Source: Leeuwenhoekiella aestuarii
Lineage (GTDB): Bacteria; Bacteroidota; Bacteroidia; Flavobacteriales; Flavobacteriaceae
Reading direction: 5' to 3'
Length of the DNA: 64,000 nt
Assembly (NCBI RefSeq): GCF_004104055.1
Contig: NZ_QOVJ01000003.1
Location: 434,001 to 498,000 of the forward strand
In this document: in pieces, positions 46,403 through 55,736 of the stretch
Layout: every line of letters starts with the position of its first letter
How positions within the stretch are numbered: position 1 is the stretch's first letter
The notes under the pieces: generated by a model
Database searches by the model: none
What the model was told of the DNA's origin: nothing
The model's input: the letters and a program-made list of their open reading frames with translations, nothing else
Translations under genes and position numbers: made by a program

Positions 46403-47353
46403 ATGAAAAAATACACCAGTTTAGACGACATTACCGATCTACAGGAACTCATCGCGGAAGCTCGCGAACTCAAAAAAAATCCATACGCTTTTGAAGAATT
46501 AGGAAAGCGTAAGCGTTTAATACTGTTGTTTTTCAACTCCAGTTTGCGCACGCGCTTAAGTACCGAAAAAGCAGCTTGTAACCTGGGAATGGACGTCACC
46601 GTGATGAACTTTAACAGTGACGCCTGGAAACTGGAATTTGAAGACGGCACCGTAATGAATGCCGACACTTCAGAACACATCAAAGAAGCCGCTCAGGTGA
46701 TTTCGCAATACGGCGATGTGATCGCGGTGCGAGCGTTTCCTACGCTAACAGACAAAGCTAAAGATGAATCGGAATATGTGATTTCCAATTTTGTGAAGTA
46801 TGCTTCGGTACCTGTTGTCAATATGGAAAGTGCAACCGCACATCCCTTACAGGCACTGGCAGATGCCATTACCATAACAGAGCTTTCTCAAAAGAAACGG
46901 CCTAAAGTCGTGTTGAGTTGGGCGCCACATCCCAAAGCTTTGCCACATGCCGTGGCCAATTCGTTTATCGGGATGATGCAAAAAATGGATGTAGATCTTA
47001 CGGTCACACATCCTGAAGGCTATGAGCTCAGCGATGCGATTATCAAAGATACTTCAGTAAACTACGATCAGGATCAAGCACTCGAAGATGCCGACTTTGT
47101 CTACGTCAAAAACTGGAGCAGTTATAAAGACTATGGAAAAGTTTCGGCTACGCCGGAAACACATTCCGATTGGATGATCACACCTGAGAAACTAGGCAAT
47201 GCCCAATTTATGCATTGCTTACCGGTACGTCGTAATGTGATTGTTGCAGATGCGGTTTTAGACGGAATCAATTCTGTAGTGATCGAGCAGGCCAATAACC
47301 GTACGTTTTCGGCACAGGTGGTTTTGAAAAAGATTTTAGAGAATCTGAATTAA
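46403..47353 (+). CDS. argF': N-acylornithine carbamoyltransferase (ArgF' type)
   Basis: 316 residues. Transcarbamylase of the Bacteroidetes/Xanthomonas branch that carbamoylates acylornithine rather than free ornithine. Carbamoyl-phosphate loop FFNSSLRTRLST near 43-54; HPLQALADAITI; C-terminal HCLPVRRNVIVAD. In the Bacteroides fragilis enzyme Pro90 selects succinylornithine, and in Xanthomonas Glu92 selects acetylornithine. The aligned residue here is Ser90 (MNADTSEHIKEA), so the acyl group cannot be assigned. Alignment by eye from memory. Confidence 0.93.
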   Translation: MKKYTSLDDITDLQELIAEARELKKNPYAFEELGKRKRLILLFFNSSLRTRLSTEKAACNLGMDVTVMNFNSDAWKLEFEDGTVMNADTSEHIKEAAQVISQYGDVIAVRAFPTLTDKAKDESEYVISNFVKYASVPVVNMESATAHPLQALADAITITELSQKKRPKVVLSWAPHPKALPHAVANSFIGMMQKMDVDLTVTHPEGYELSDAIIKDTSVNYDQDQALEDADFVYVKNWSSYKDYGKVSATPETHSDWMITPEKLGNAQFMHCLPVRRNVIVADAVLDGINSVVIEQANNRTFSAQVVLKKILENLN

Positions 47354-47362
47354 AAAGGAAGT

Positions 47363-48142
47363 ATGAAAAAGCTTAACGTCGTCAAAGTAGGCGGAAACAT
47401 CATCGAAAAAGAGGAAGATTTACAGGCTTTTTTAGATGCTTTTGCGGCTTTGCCTGAACCCAAAATTTTGGTTCACGGGGGAGGCAAATTGGCGACACAG
47501 CTTGCAGAACGCCTTGATATACCCGTACAGATGACTAATGGTCGCCGCATCACCGATGCCGAAACCGTTGAAGTCATCACGATGGTCTACGGCGGAAAAG
47601 TAAACAAGAGTATTGTTGCCGGTCTTCAGGCTCGTGATTGTAATGCTATTGGATTTTCTGGAGCTGATGGGAATACGATTCTGTCGGTAAAGCGATCTGT
47701 GAAGGATATTGATTTTGGTTTTGTGGGCGATGTTGTCGCGGTAGATTCCAAAATGATTGATAACTTGTTGAGCATTGGGATCACACCTGCTTTTTGTGCA
47801 ATCACGCACGATGGTAAGGGACAACTGCTCAATACCAATGCAGATACCATTGCTTGTGAACTCGCGATTGGTCTTTCAGAAAAGTACGAGGTGACTTTAA
47901 ACTACTGTTTTGAGAAAGCCGGAGTATTGCTGGATATTAATGATGATAATTCGGTAGTAAAAGACATCAATTCAGAAAAATATACCGAATTACTCAATGA
48001 TAAGATTATAGCAGATGGGATGCTTCCCAAGCTTGAAAATTGCTTTTATGCGCTTAAAGGCGGCGTACACCAGGTACAACTAGGCAAACCCGAAATGCTA
48101 AAGAATAGGAATACTAATTTTACAACCTTACGACTGCAATGA
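47363..48142 (+). CDS. argB: N-acylglutamate kinase
   Basis: 259 residues, amino-acid kinase fold. It phosphorylates acylglutamate. Seen: NVVKVGGNIIEKEEDL (N-terminal lysine/glycine loop), KILVHGGGKLATQLAERL, and the substrate loop TNGRRITDAETVEVI. Ten bases after argF', and its stop overlaps the argE start (48139). In Bacteroides-type pathways the substrate is N-succinylglutamate; not decidable here. Confidence 0.94.
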   Translation: MKKLNVVKVGGNIIEKEEDLQAFLDAFAALPEPKILVHGGGKLATQLAERLDIPVQMTNGRRITDAETVEVITMVYGGKVNKSIVAGLQARDCNAIGFSGADGNTILSVKRSVKDIDFGFVGDVVAVDSKMIDNLLSIGITPAFCAITHDGKGQLLNTNADTIACELAIGLSEKYEVTLNYCFEKAGVLLDINDDNSVVKDINSEKYTELLNDKIIADGMLPKLENCFYALKGGVHQVQLGKPEMLKNRNTNFTTLRLQ

Positions 48143-49203
48143 GCATAGAAACACTTACGCAAGAGGCGATAGAATTATTAAAAAACCTGATTGCAACGCA
48201 GTCTTTTTCTTCAGAAGAAGAGGGTACCGCTGCGTTGATCGAGAATTGGTTTAAAGCACACGATATCCCTTTTAAGCGGCAAGCCAATAACATTTGGGCA
48301 ACCAACAAAAACTTTGAGGAAGGTAAAACCACCTTGTTACTGAATAGTCATCACGATACGGTTCAGCCTAATAATGGCTATACCCGAGATCCCTATAGTC
48401 CGGATATTGAAGACGGAAAGCTTTACGGTTTAGGAAGTAACGATGCCGGTGGCTGTTTGGTTTCGTTAATAGCCACATTTACCTATTTCTATGCTCAGGA
48501 AAACCCAAAATACAATCTGGTTATTGTAGCCAGCGGAGAAGAAGAGAGCAGTGGTCCTAACGGGCTTAACAGTATGCTGGAAGTCATCCCACATATAGAT
48601 GTGGCAATCGTAGGTGAACCAACTTTGATGAATTTGGCTATCGCCGAAAAAGGCCTGGTGGTTTTTGATGCCAAAGTAAAAGGGACTCCGTCTCACGCCG
48701 CGCATCCGAATGATAACAACGCGATCTATAACTGTATAGAGGTATTGCAATGGTTCAAGGCTTTTGAGTTTGATAAAACTTCTGAAGCTTTGGGAGAAGT
48801 AAAAATGACCGTTACCCAGATAAAAGGCGGGAAGCAGCACAATGCAGTTCCTGCAGATGTGGATCTCGTTGTAGATGTACGGGTAAATGATAAATATTCC
48901 AATCAGGAAATTGCAGATATGTTACAAGCTCAGGCACCCTGTGATGAAATTATACCGCGTAGTTTGCGCCTAAACTCGTCTTCTATACCTAAGGAGCACG
49001 AATTGGTCAAAGCCGGTATTGCTTTGGGTAGAAGTACCTATGGTTCGCCTACGTTGAGCGATCAGGCCGTATTGACGTGTCCGTCTCTTAAGTTAGGGCC
49101 CGGAGACAGTACGCGTTCACACAGTGCAGATGAGTTTATTTACGTCAACGAAATCGAAGAAGGAATACAGATTTATATAGATTTGCTGAAAAGCATATTA
49201 TAA
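48139..49203 (+). CDS. argE: N-acylornithine/N-acylcitrulline deacylase (M20 family)
   Basis: 354 residues, zinc-dependent M20 peptidase family. Metal-site motifs: LLNSHHDTVQP near residue 72 and GSNDAGGCL, the catalytic base region ASGEEESSGPN, and a dimerisation domain with SHAAHPNDNNAI. Because the transcarbamylase works on the acylated substrate, this enzyme is expected to deacylate N-acylcitrulline. Translationally coupled to argB by overlap. Confidence 0.9.
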   Translation: MSIETLTQEAIELLKNLIATQSFSSEEEGTAALIENWFKAHDIPFKRQANNIWATNKNFEEGKTTLLLNSHHDTVQPNNGYTRDPYSPDIEDGKLYGLGSNDAGGCLVSLIATFTYFYAQENPKYNLVIVASGEEESSGPNGLNSMLEVIPHIDVAIVGEPTLMNLAIAEKGLVVFDAKVKGTPSHAAHPNDNNAIYNCIEVLQWFKAFEFDKTSEALGEVKMTVTQIKGGKQHNAVPADVDLVVDVRVNDKYSNQEIADMLQAQAPCDEIIPRSLRLNSSSIPKEHELVKAGIALGRSTYGSPTLSDQAVLTCPSLKLGPGDSTRSHSADEFIYVNEIEEGIQIYIDLLKSIL

Positions 49204-49382
49204 TCCCCATAGCCCCGAAGGGGTAATGATTAGCGGGAATAGAAATAATACTAACATCTTTAAAATCGCCAGCGATTTTAATTTCACGAAATAAAAGTTC
49301 CCCCTCCCTGAGAGGGGTTTAGGGGAGGACAATAAGATTTCCAGTCTGTAGTTTATCCTGAGCGATAGTCGAAGGGCGGAAA
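49204..49382. repeat. Repeat-filled gap between argE and argH
   Basis: Contains CCCC GAA GGGG (near 49213-49223), the perfect 9-bp stem TAAAATCGC CA GCGATTTTA (49261-49280), a C-rich/G-rich pair CCCCCTCC..GAGAGGGG with TTTAGGGGAGG (49299-49328), and a CCTGAGCGATAGTCGAAGG element at about 49358-49376. No ORF. These fit small palindromic repeat families seen elsewhere in the cluster. Confidence 0.7.
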
Positions 49383-49398
49383 TAAAAAAAAAGGAGAT

Positions 49399-50697
49399 AT
49401 GAAACTTTGGGATAAAGGAGCAAACATCGATGACAAGATCATCAATTTTACAGTAGGTAATGATCGAGAGATTGATACCCATATTGCGAAATACGATGTG
49501 CAGGCAACCCGCGCGCACGTAAAAATGTTAAATAAAATTGGTATTCTGACAGGTCAGGAGCTTAAGGATTTATTGCCCCAACTGGATATACTCGAGGCGC
49601 ACACCCAAAACCCCGACTTCTTTATTGAACCCGAGTATGAAGATATTCATTCTAAGCTAGAAGCCGAATTAACCCTTATTCTGGGCGAAACTGGTAAAAA
49701 AGTACACACAGCACGCTCGCGTAACGATCAGGTCTTAGTGGCCCTGCAATTGTATTACAAAGAGCAGCTGCAGCAGATTAAGGCCCGTACGATTTCGCTT
49801 TTTGAAACTTTGATGCATTTGGGGGAAACCCACCAAAACAAATTGTTACCTGGATATACACATTTACAGGTAGCGATGCCTAGCAGTTTTGGACTTTGGT
49901 TTACCGCCTATGCAGAATTACTTATTGATGATGTCATTCTTCTTAATGCCACGCAGGATATTGTAGATCAAAATCCGTTAGGTTCTGCAGCCGGCTACGG
50001 AAGTTCGTTTCCTATTGACCGCCAAATGACGACTAAAGAGCTGGGCTTTGCCACGATGAAATACAATGTGGTTGCTGCGCAGATGGCTCGCGGTAAGAGT
50101 GAGCGTACGCTGGCTTCCACTTTGGGAAGTCTGGCCAATACGCTTTCACGCTTTGCGATGGATGTGTGTTTGTATATGAGTCAGAATTTTGGCTTTGTAA
50201 GCTTTCCGGAGCAATTGACTACCGGAAGCAGCATTATGCCGCATAAAAAGAATCCCGATGTTTTTGAACTCATACGCGGGAAGTGTAATAAAATCCAGGC
50301 TTTAAGTACCGAGATGGTTCTCATTACCAATAACCTGCCCAGTGGATACCACCGCGATTATCAATTGTTGAAAGAAAACACCATCAATGCTGTAGAGTCG
50401 ATGAAAGATATTCTGGAGATTTTTGACTATGCAATCGGGCAGGTGCAGGTTAAAGAAATTGACCTGAATGACGACAAATATAAATACCTGTTTACGGTAG
50501 ACAGCATCAATGATCTGGTGGTTGGAGGTAAATCCTTTCGTGAAGCTTATCAGGAAATAGGTGGGCAGGTACAGGCCGGTACCTATAAGCCTGAAGCCGG
50601 TAAAAGCCATACCCATATTGGTAGTATTCACAATCCCGGTTTTGCAGAAATCAAAGCCAAAATGCGCAAGTATTCAACTGCTCTGGATATTAAATAA
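49399..50697 (+). CDS. argH: Argininosuccinate lyase
   Basis: 432 residues, fumarase/aspartase superfamily. It splits argininosuccinate into arginine and fumarate. Signature GSSIMPHKKNPDVFE near residue 276, TARSRNDQV and GYTHLQVAMPSSFG are present. Last gene of the cluster, followed by a terminator. Confidence 0.96.
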   Translation: MKLWDKGANIDDKIINFTVGNDREIDTHIAKYDVQATRAHVKMLNKIGILTGQELKDLLPQLDILEAHTQNPDFFIEPEYEDIHSKLEAELTLILGETGKKVHTARSRNDQVLVALQLYYKEQLQQIKARTISLFETLMHLGETHQNKLLPGYTHLQVAMPSSFGLWFTAYAELLIDDVILLNATQDIVDQNPLGSAAGYGSSFPIDRQMTTKELGFATMKYNVVAAQMARGKSERTLASTLGSLANTLSRFAMDVCLYMSQNFGFVSFPEQLTTGSSIMPHKKNPDVFELIRGKCNKIQALSTEMVLITNNLPSGYHRDYQLLKENTINAVESMKDILEIFDYAIGQVQVKEIDLNDDKYKYLFTVDSINDLVVGGKSFREAYQEIGGQVQAGTYKPEAGKSHTHIGSIHNPGFAEIKAKMRKYSTALDIK

Positions 50698-50719
50698 CTA
50701 AAAACTTAACGTTTTAATT

Positions 50720-50757
50720 AAAAACCTGCTTAAATGATAATTTGAGCAGGTTTTTTT
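50720..50757 (+). terminator. Terminator of the arg cluster
   Basis: 16-bp stem AAAAACCTGCTTAAAT (50720-50735) with ATTTGAGCAGGTTTTT (50740-50755), one T:G wobble, loop GATA, then further T. It lies 23 bases past the argH stop. Confidence 0.92.
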
Positions 50758-50826
50758 GATTTTATAGATTTTATTATGGTGAAATATTGAGAATTAGATT
50801 ATTCGTAAAAACTTTTCACTTACAAA

Positions 50827-50859
50827 TTTGGTGCTTTGCTTGTTCTTCTTTTAATTTTG
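50827..50859 (+). promoter_or_regulatory. Promoter of the efflux region
   Basis: TTTG (50827-50830), 21-base spacer, TAATTTTG (50852-50859), a perfect Bacteroidetes -7 element. The expected start near 50866 is about 20 bases before the ATG of the small secreted protein. Confidence 0.65.
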
Positions 50860-50885
50860 CATCGTCTTGTTTCTAAAAAGACTTT

Positions 50886-51263
50886 ATGAAGCTCATATAT
50901 TCATTTATTATTTTCTTAGCTGGTTTTGTGCAGCTGTCCGGTGGAGCCACTCTTCCTGCTCGTGCAAACACCGCTATAGAATATAATGCTGAAGCTTCAT
51001 TATACAGTCAGCAATTTTTCCATTTCGATGTGAATCACAAGCACAGCCCTGAAATTAGAATGGCTGAGTTTGAGATCGAAGAAAGCAGTGATTCTGTTTC
51101 TAAAGACAAGCAGACACAAAGTCTAAACACTTCTATTTTAGCTACCCAGACATCTGCTCCCAGATGTTTTTACTTTAAATACAAGCATTTAAAATCTAAA
51201 GCACGATCTTCTATTAGTGCTGCAGTCAAGCCTTACCTTTTGTTTCAGGTATTCAGACTTTGA
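50886..51263 (+). CDS. Small exported protein upstream of an RND operon, hypothetical
   Basis: 125 residues with a signal peptide (MKLIYSFIIFLAGFVQLSGG), so periplasmic or secreted. The mature part is His/Ser/Lys-rich with FHFDVNHKHSPEIRM and a basic Lys-rich end (YFKYKHLKSKARSS), which could bind metal or anionic ligands. No family recognised. It has its own good promoter and lies 160 bases upstream of the efflux adaptor gene; an accessory or sensing role is inferred. Confidence 0.6.
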   Translation: MKLIYSFIIFLAGFVQLSGGATLPARANTAIEYNAEASLYSQQFFHFDVNHKHSPEIRMAEFEIEESSDSVSKDKQTQSLNTSILATQTSAPRCFYFKYKHLKSKARSSISAAVKPYLLFQVFRL

Positions 51264-51423
51264 TTTTAACTTCTTTTCACGCTCAATTTAGTTGGGCTAA
51301 ACGCATTTTTCGCAATTAGTTTACCTCACACTTAGATTCTCAAACTAAGCGGAAAATCCTGTGTTTTTTCATTCCGAAAAAGCATCAAATCCATTTTAAT
51401 TTTTAAAGTAAAATTCACATCAC

Positions 51424-52506
51424 ATGAAAAAAATTCTCATGATGTTTGGCTTAGGTGCGCTGTTGTTGCACGTGAGCTGTAAGTCAGAACACAAAGAACA
51501 CGAAGAAAAAACAACCTTTTTGGTTACTAATCCTGTTGTAAAAGACACCGTCATCACAAAAGATTATGTATCCCAAATTCACTCCAGCCGTCATATTGAA
51601 TTGCGTGCGCAGGAGCGAGGGTATCTTCAGAAAATTTTTGTAGATGAAGGACAATCTGTAAAAAAAGGGCAGTTGTTATTTCAGATTATGCCAAAACTTT
51701 ATGAGGCAGAAATGCAAAAAGCAAAAGCCGAAGCCCGCTTTGCAGAAATTGAATACCAAAACACAAAAAAACTTGCAGACAGTAATGTTGTGGCTCCTAA
51801 TGAACTGGCGATGGCTAAAGCTAAACTTGAAAAGGCAAATGCAGAATTGTCTTTATCGCAGGTACATCTAGAATTCACACAGATCAGAGCACCTTTTGAT
51901 GGTATTGTAGACCGTTTTCACGTACGTTTAGGTAGTCTGGTTGATGAAGGAGAGTTGCTTACCAATCTTTCAGATAATAACATTATGTGGGTTTACTACA
52001 ATGTTCCGGAAGCAGAATATTTAGACTACAAAGCTGCCCTGAAAGATTCTACCAAGCCTAAAGTACAATTGCTTATGGCTAATAATAAATTCTTTGGTCA
52101 TCCCGGTATCGTAGAAACTATAGAAGCAGATTTTAATAATGAGACCGGTAATATTCCATTTAGAGCGACTTTCCCTAACCCTGACGGATTGTTGAGACAC
52201 GGGGAAACCGGTAATGTTCACGTAACCATTCCGTTGGATCAAGCGCTATTAATTCCACAAAAAGCAACTTTTGAGGTTTTGGATAAAAAATATGTTTATG
52301 TGATAGACGACGAAGGTACTGTTCACTCTAAGCAAATTGTTATCGCTGAAGAGATGCCGCATTTGTATGCCGTTAAAGAAGGCTTGAGCACTAACGATAA
52401 AATTCTTTTAGAAGGTTTACGCCTGGTTAGAGAGAATGATAAAATAGCGTATGAAGTAGAAGACCCTAATGAGGCCATGGCTGATTTAGAGCTTTATGCC
52501 GAGTAA
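51424..52506 (+). CDS. RND efflux periplasmic adaptor (lipoprotein, MFP family)
   Basis: 360 residues. Lipobox LLLHVSC near residue 20 predicts a lipid-anchored adaptor. Order: lipoyl-like half (RHIELRAQERGYLQKIFVDE), alpha-hairpin coiled coil (about 95-150, rich in Ala/Lys/Glu), second lipoyl half (LEFTQIRAPFDGIVDRF), then the beta-barrel with GETGNVHVTIPL. It links the RND pump to the outer-membrane channel. First of a three-gene efflux operon. Confidence 0.93.
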   Translation: MKKILMMFGLGALLLHVSCKSEHKEHEEKTTFLVTNPVVKDTVITKDYVSQIHSSRHIELRAQERGYLQKIFVDEGQSVKKGQLLFQIMPKLYEAEMQKAKAEARFAEIEYQNTKKLADSNVVAPNELAMAKAKLEKANAELSLSQVHLEFTQIRAPFDGIVDRFHVRLGSLVDEGELLTNLSDNNIMWVYYNVPEAEYLDYKAALKDSTKPKVQLLMANNKFFGHPGIVETIEADFNNETGNIPFRATFPNPDGLLRHGETGNVHVTIPLDQALLIPQKATFEVLDKKYVYVIDDEGTVHSKQIVIAEEMPHLYAVKEGLSTNDKILLEGLRLVRENDKIAYEVEDPNEAMADLELYAE

Positions 52507-52529
52507 TCACCGCTCTAAAAAAGAAAAAA

Positions 52530-55500
52530 ATGTTTAGTAGATTTATTCACAGACCCGTATTTGCGATAGTAATTTCTATTATTATCGTGTTTATAGGTTC
52601 GCTCGCGATCAAGCAGCTGCCTATATCCCAGTTCCCGCAAATCGCACCCACCACGGTTAATATCTTTATTGCTTATCCTGGTGCGAGTGCAGATGTATTA
52701 GTAAAATCAACCTTAGTAACTCTTGAGAACTCCATCAACGGAGTACAAGGGATGCGTTATATGGCCACCGATGCGACCAGTGCCGGTGAAGCAACCCTGA
52801 GAATTATTTTTGAACCCGGTACAGATCCCAATCAGGCGGTCGTGCGGGTCAAGACCAGGGTTGACCAGGTTATGCCCCTCTTGCCTGAGTTGGTTCAGCG
52901 AGAAGGGGTAGTTATTACACCCATACAGCCTAGTATGTTGATGTATGTGAACCTGTATTCTAAGGAAAAAAGTATGGATGAAAAATTTCTGTACAATTAT
53001 GCCAATGTAAAAATGATACCCGAGATCAACCGTCTTAAGGGGGTTGCACGTTCTCAGATTTTAGGTAGCCGTAGATATGCGATGCGTGTGTGGTTAAACC
53101 CAGACCGTATGCGTGCTTACAACATTTCGGTAGATGAAGTGATGAAAGCGATGCAAGAGCAAAGTATTGTAGGTAGACCGGGACGTCTGGGACGAAGCTC
53201 GGGTATTGAGGCACAGTCCTTGGAATATGTATTGACCTATAAAGGAAGGTATAACGAACCTTCACAATACGAGAATATCATCATCAGAGCTAATTCAGAA
53301 GGTGAGAGCATCAGGCTTAAAGATATTGGTAAAGTAGAACTGGGAAGTGAATTCTTTGATATTTACTCCAATTTAGACGGTCATCCTTCTGCGGCTATCG
53401 TACTGAAACAAAATTACGGTAGTAATGCAAGTGATGTAATTGATGAGGTAAAAGAAAAGCTTGAAGAAATGAAAGCTGATTTTCCTCCCGGGATGGATTA
53501 TAAGATCAGTTATGACGTTTCTAAATTCTTAGATTCTTCAATAGAGCAGGTGATAGATACACTTAGAGATGCTTTTATCTTAGTGGCACTTGTAGTGTTT
53601 ATTTTCTTAGGAGACTGGCGTTCTACATTGATCCCAATTATTGCAGTACCGGTTTCTTTGATCGGGGCATTTTTTGTCATTCAATTCTTTGGGATATCGA
53701 TAAATATGGTAACCCTCTTTGCACTCGTACTTGCCATTGGTATTGTGGTAGATGATGCGATTGTCGTCGTCGAGGCGGTGCATGCTAAGTTTGCAGAGCA
53801 TCCCCATATTTCACCTTATAAAGCAGTACAGCAGGTTCTTGGTGAAATAAGTGGTGCGATTATCGCGATCACCGGGGTTATGGTTTCGGTATTCTTACCT
53901 ATCTCCTTTATGTCTGGACCGGTAGGTACGTTTTACAGACAGTTCTCGATCACGATGGCGAGTTCGATTGTGATTTCAGCATTAATTGCACTTACCCTTA
54001 CACCGGTATTGTGTGCCATGCTTTTGAAAAACAATCACGGTAAAGAGAAAAAGCGCAATATTTTATCCCGTTCGCTTGATAAATTCAATAGTGTTTTTGA
54101 TAAACTTACCGGTAAATATGTGATTCTTCTTAAGAAAATCGTTAGCAGGCGCTGGTTGACTTTTGGAATTCTAATCGCATTCTGCATCGGTATTTTTGTA
54201 CAAAGTCAATATCTGCCTTCCGGATTTATACCTAGTGAAGATCAGGGTACTATTTATGCGATTATTCAGACACCTCCGGGTGCAACCTTAGAGCGTACCA
54301 ATAAAGTTTCTTTAGAGCTTCAGAAAATTGCTGAGCACGTAGATGGTGTAGAATCTGTTTCTTCACTGGCGGGTTATGAGATTATGACCGAAGGTCGTGG
54401 ATCTAATGCGGGTACGTGTTTGATCAATTTAAAACCCTGGTCAGAACGGGAGCATGATGTAACTGAGATCATGGAAGAGCTTGAGGAAAAATCTAAAGGT
54501 CTTGGTGCAATAATCGAGTTCTTTGAGCCACCAGCAATCCCTGGTTTTGGTTCTTCTGGTGGATTCTCTATGCGTTTATTGGATGAGAATACCGAGACTG
54601 ATTATCAGGATTTTGATAAAATCAATCAGGAGTTTATAGAGCATTTAAAAGAGCGCAAAGAGCTTACGGGTGTATTCACCTTCTTTGCTGCAAACTATCC
54701 GCAGTACGAGCTAGAGATCAATAATGATCTGGCTATGCAAAAAGGAGTTTCTGTAGGTGATGCTATGGAAAACCTGAACATTATGATAGGTAGTACCTAT
54801 GAACAAGGCTTTATTAAGTTTGGTCGTTTCTTCAAGGTTTATGTACAGTCTGATCCTAAGTTTAGAAGACTTCCTTCTGATGTTTTAAATATGTTTGTCA
54901 AGAATGATGAGGGAGAGATGGTGCCGTATTCAGCATTTATGACTTTGAAGAAAACACAAGGTCCTAACGAAGTTACGCGTTTTAATATGTACAATTCTGC
55001 TGCGATCAGAGGGCTTCCGGCTCCTGGATATACTACAGCAGACGCTATTGAAGCTATTCGAGAAGTTGCCGCAACCACATTGCCTAAAGGCTATGATATA
55101 GGTTGGGAAGGTCTTTCTTATGACGAAGCTAATCGTGGTAACGAGTCTATTTACATTTTCTTAATTGTATTGGTGTTTGTCTACTTTGTTTTGGCGGCAC
55201 AATATGAGAGTTTCATCATACCACTAGCAGTTGTGTTCTCGTTACCTGTCGGGGTTTTCGGCTCTTTTATGGTGCTCAAGATGATGGGACTTCAGAATGA
55301 CATTTACGCACAGATAGGTCTTATTATGCTGGTAGGTCTTCTGGGTAAAAATGCCGTGCTTATCGTAGAGTTTGCGGTATTGAAACGTTCACAGGGAGCG
55401 ACAATCCTAGACGCTGCGATAGAAGGTGCAAAAGTACGTTTCAGACCTATTTTAATGACTTCGTTTGCTTTTATCGCCGGGTTGATTCCGCTGCTGTTTG

Positions 55501-55736
55501 CTTCAGGAGCCGGTGCGATAGGTAACCATACCATAGGTGGTTCTGCACTGGGAGGTATGTTGTTTGGTACCATCTTCGGGGTTGTTATTGTTCCCGGATT
55601 GTACTTCATATTTGGCTCTCTTGCAGACGGAAGAAAGTTAATTAAAGACGAAGAAGACGGTTCTTTAACAGAGGGCTTTGTACACGAAATAGATAGTTTT
55701 TCAAATTCAGAAGAAGATGATCAAGAAGATAAATAA
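52530..55736 (+). CDS. RND multidrug efflux permease (HAE1/AcrB type)
   Basis: 1068 residues. Inner-membrane proton-driven pump with about 12 transmembrane helices and two large periplasmic loops. TM1 starts FIHRPVFAIVISIIIVF. The proton-relay pair is in GIVVDDAIVVVEAV; the QFFGISINMVTLFALVLAIG segment is TM4. It ends in an acidic tail that overlaps the next gene by 20 bases. The HAE1 family favours drugs and hydrophobic compounds rather than heavy metals. No TetR regulator lies beside it. Confidence 0.95.
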   Translation: MFSRFIHRPVFAIVISIIIVFIGSLAIKQLPISQFPQIAPTTVNIFIAYPGASADVLVKSTLVTLENSINGVQGMRYMATDATSAGEATLRIIFEPGTDPNQAVVRVKTRVDQVMPLLPELVQREGVVITPIQPSMLMYVNLYSKEKSMDEKFLYNYANVKMIPEINRLKGVARSQILGSRRYAMRVWLNPDRMRAYNISVDEVMKAMQEQSIVGRPGRLGRSSGIEAQSLEYVLTYKGRYNEPSQYENIIIRANSEGESIRLKDIGKVELGSEFFDIYSNLDGHPSAAIVLKQNYGSNASDVIDEVKEKLEEMKADFPPGMDYKISYDVSKFLDSSIEQVIDTLRDAFILVALVVFIFLGDWRSTLIPIIAVPVSLIGAFFVIQFFGISINMVTLFALVLAIGIVVDDAIVVVEAVHAKFAEHPHISPYKAVQQVLGEISGAIIAITGVMVSVFLPISFMSGPVGTFYRQFSITMASSIVISALIALTLTPVLCAMLLKNNHGKEKKRNILSRSLDKFNSVFDKLTGKYVILLKKIVSRRWLTFGILIAFCIGIFVQSQYLPSGFIPSEDQGTIYAIIQTPPGATLERTNKVSLELQKIAEHVDGVESVSSLAGYEIMTEGRGSNAGTCLINLKPWSEREHDVTEIMEELEEKSKGLGAIIEFFEPPAIPGFGSSGGFSMRLLDENTETDYQDFDKINQEFIEHLKERKELTGVFTFFAANYPQYELEINNDLAMQKGVSVGDAMENLNIMIGSTYEQGFIKFGRFFKVYVQSDPKFRRLPSDVLNMFVKNDEGEMVPYSAFMTLKKTQGPNEVTRFNMYNSAAIRGLPAPGYTTADAIEAIREVAATTLPKGYDIGWEGLSYDEANRGNESIYIFLIVLVFVYFVLAAQYESFIIPLAVVFSLPVGVFGSFMVLKMMGLQNDIYAQIGLIMLVGLLGKNAVLIVEFAVLKRSQGATILDAAIEGAKVRFRPILMTSFAFIAGLIPLLFASGAGAIGNHTIGGSALGGMLFGTIFGVVIVPGLYFIFGSLADGRKLIKDEEDGSLTEGFVHEIDSFSNSEEDDQEDK

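Noticed and set aside
44265-49330. CRISPR-like spacing of the palindromic repeats in the arg cluster
   Set aside because: Only three degenerate copies kilobases apart, separated by genes; no regular spacers and no cas genes.
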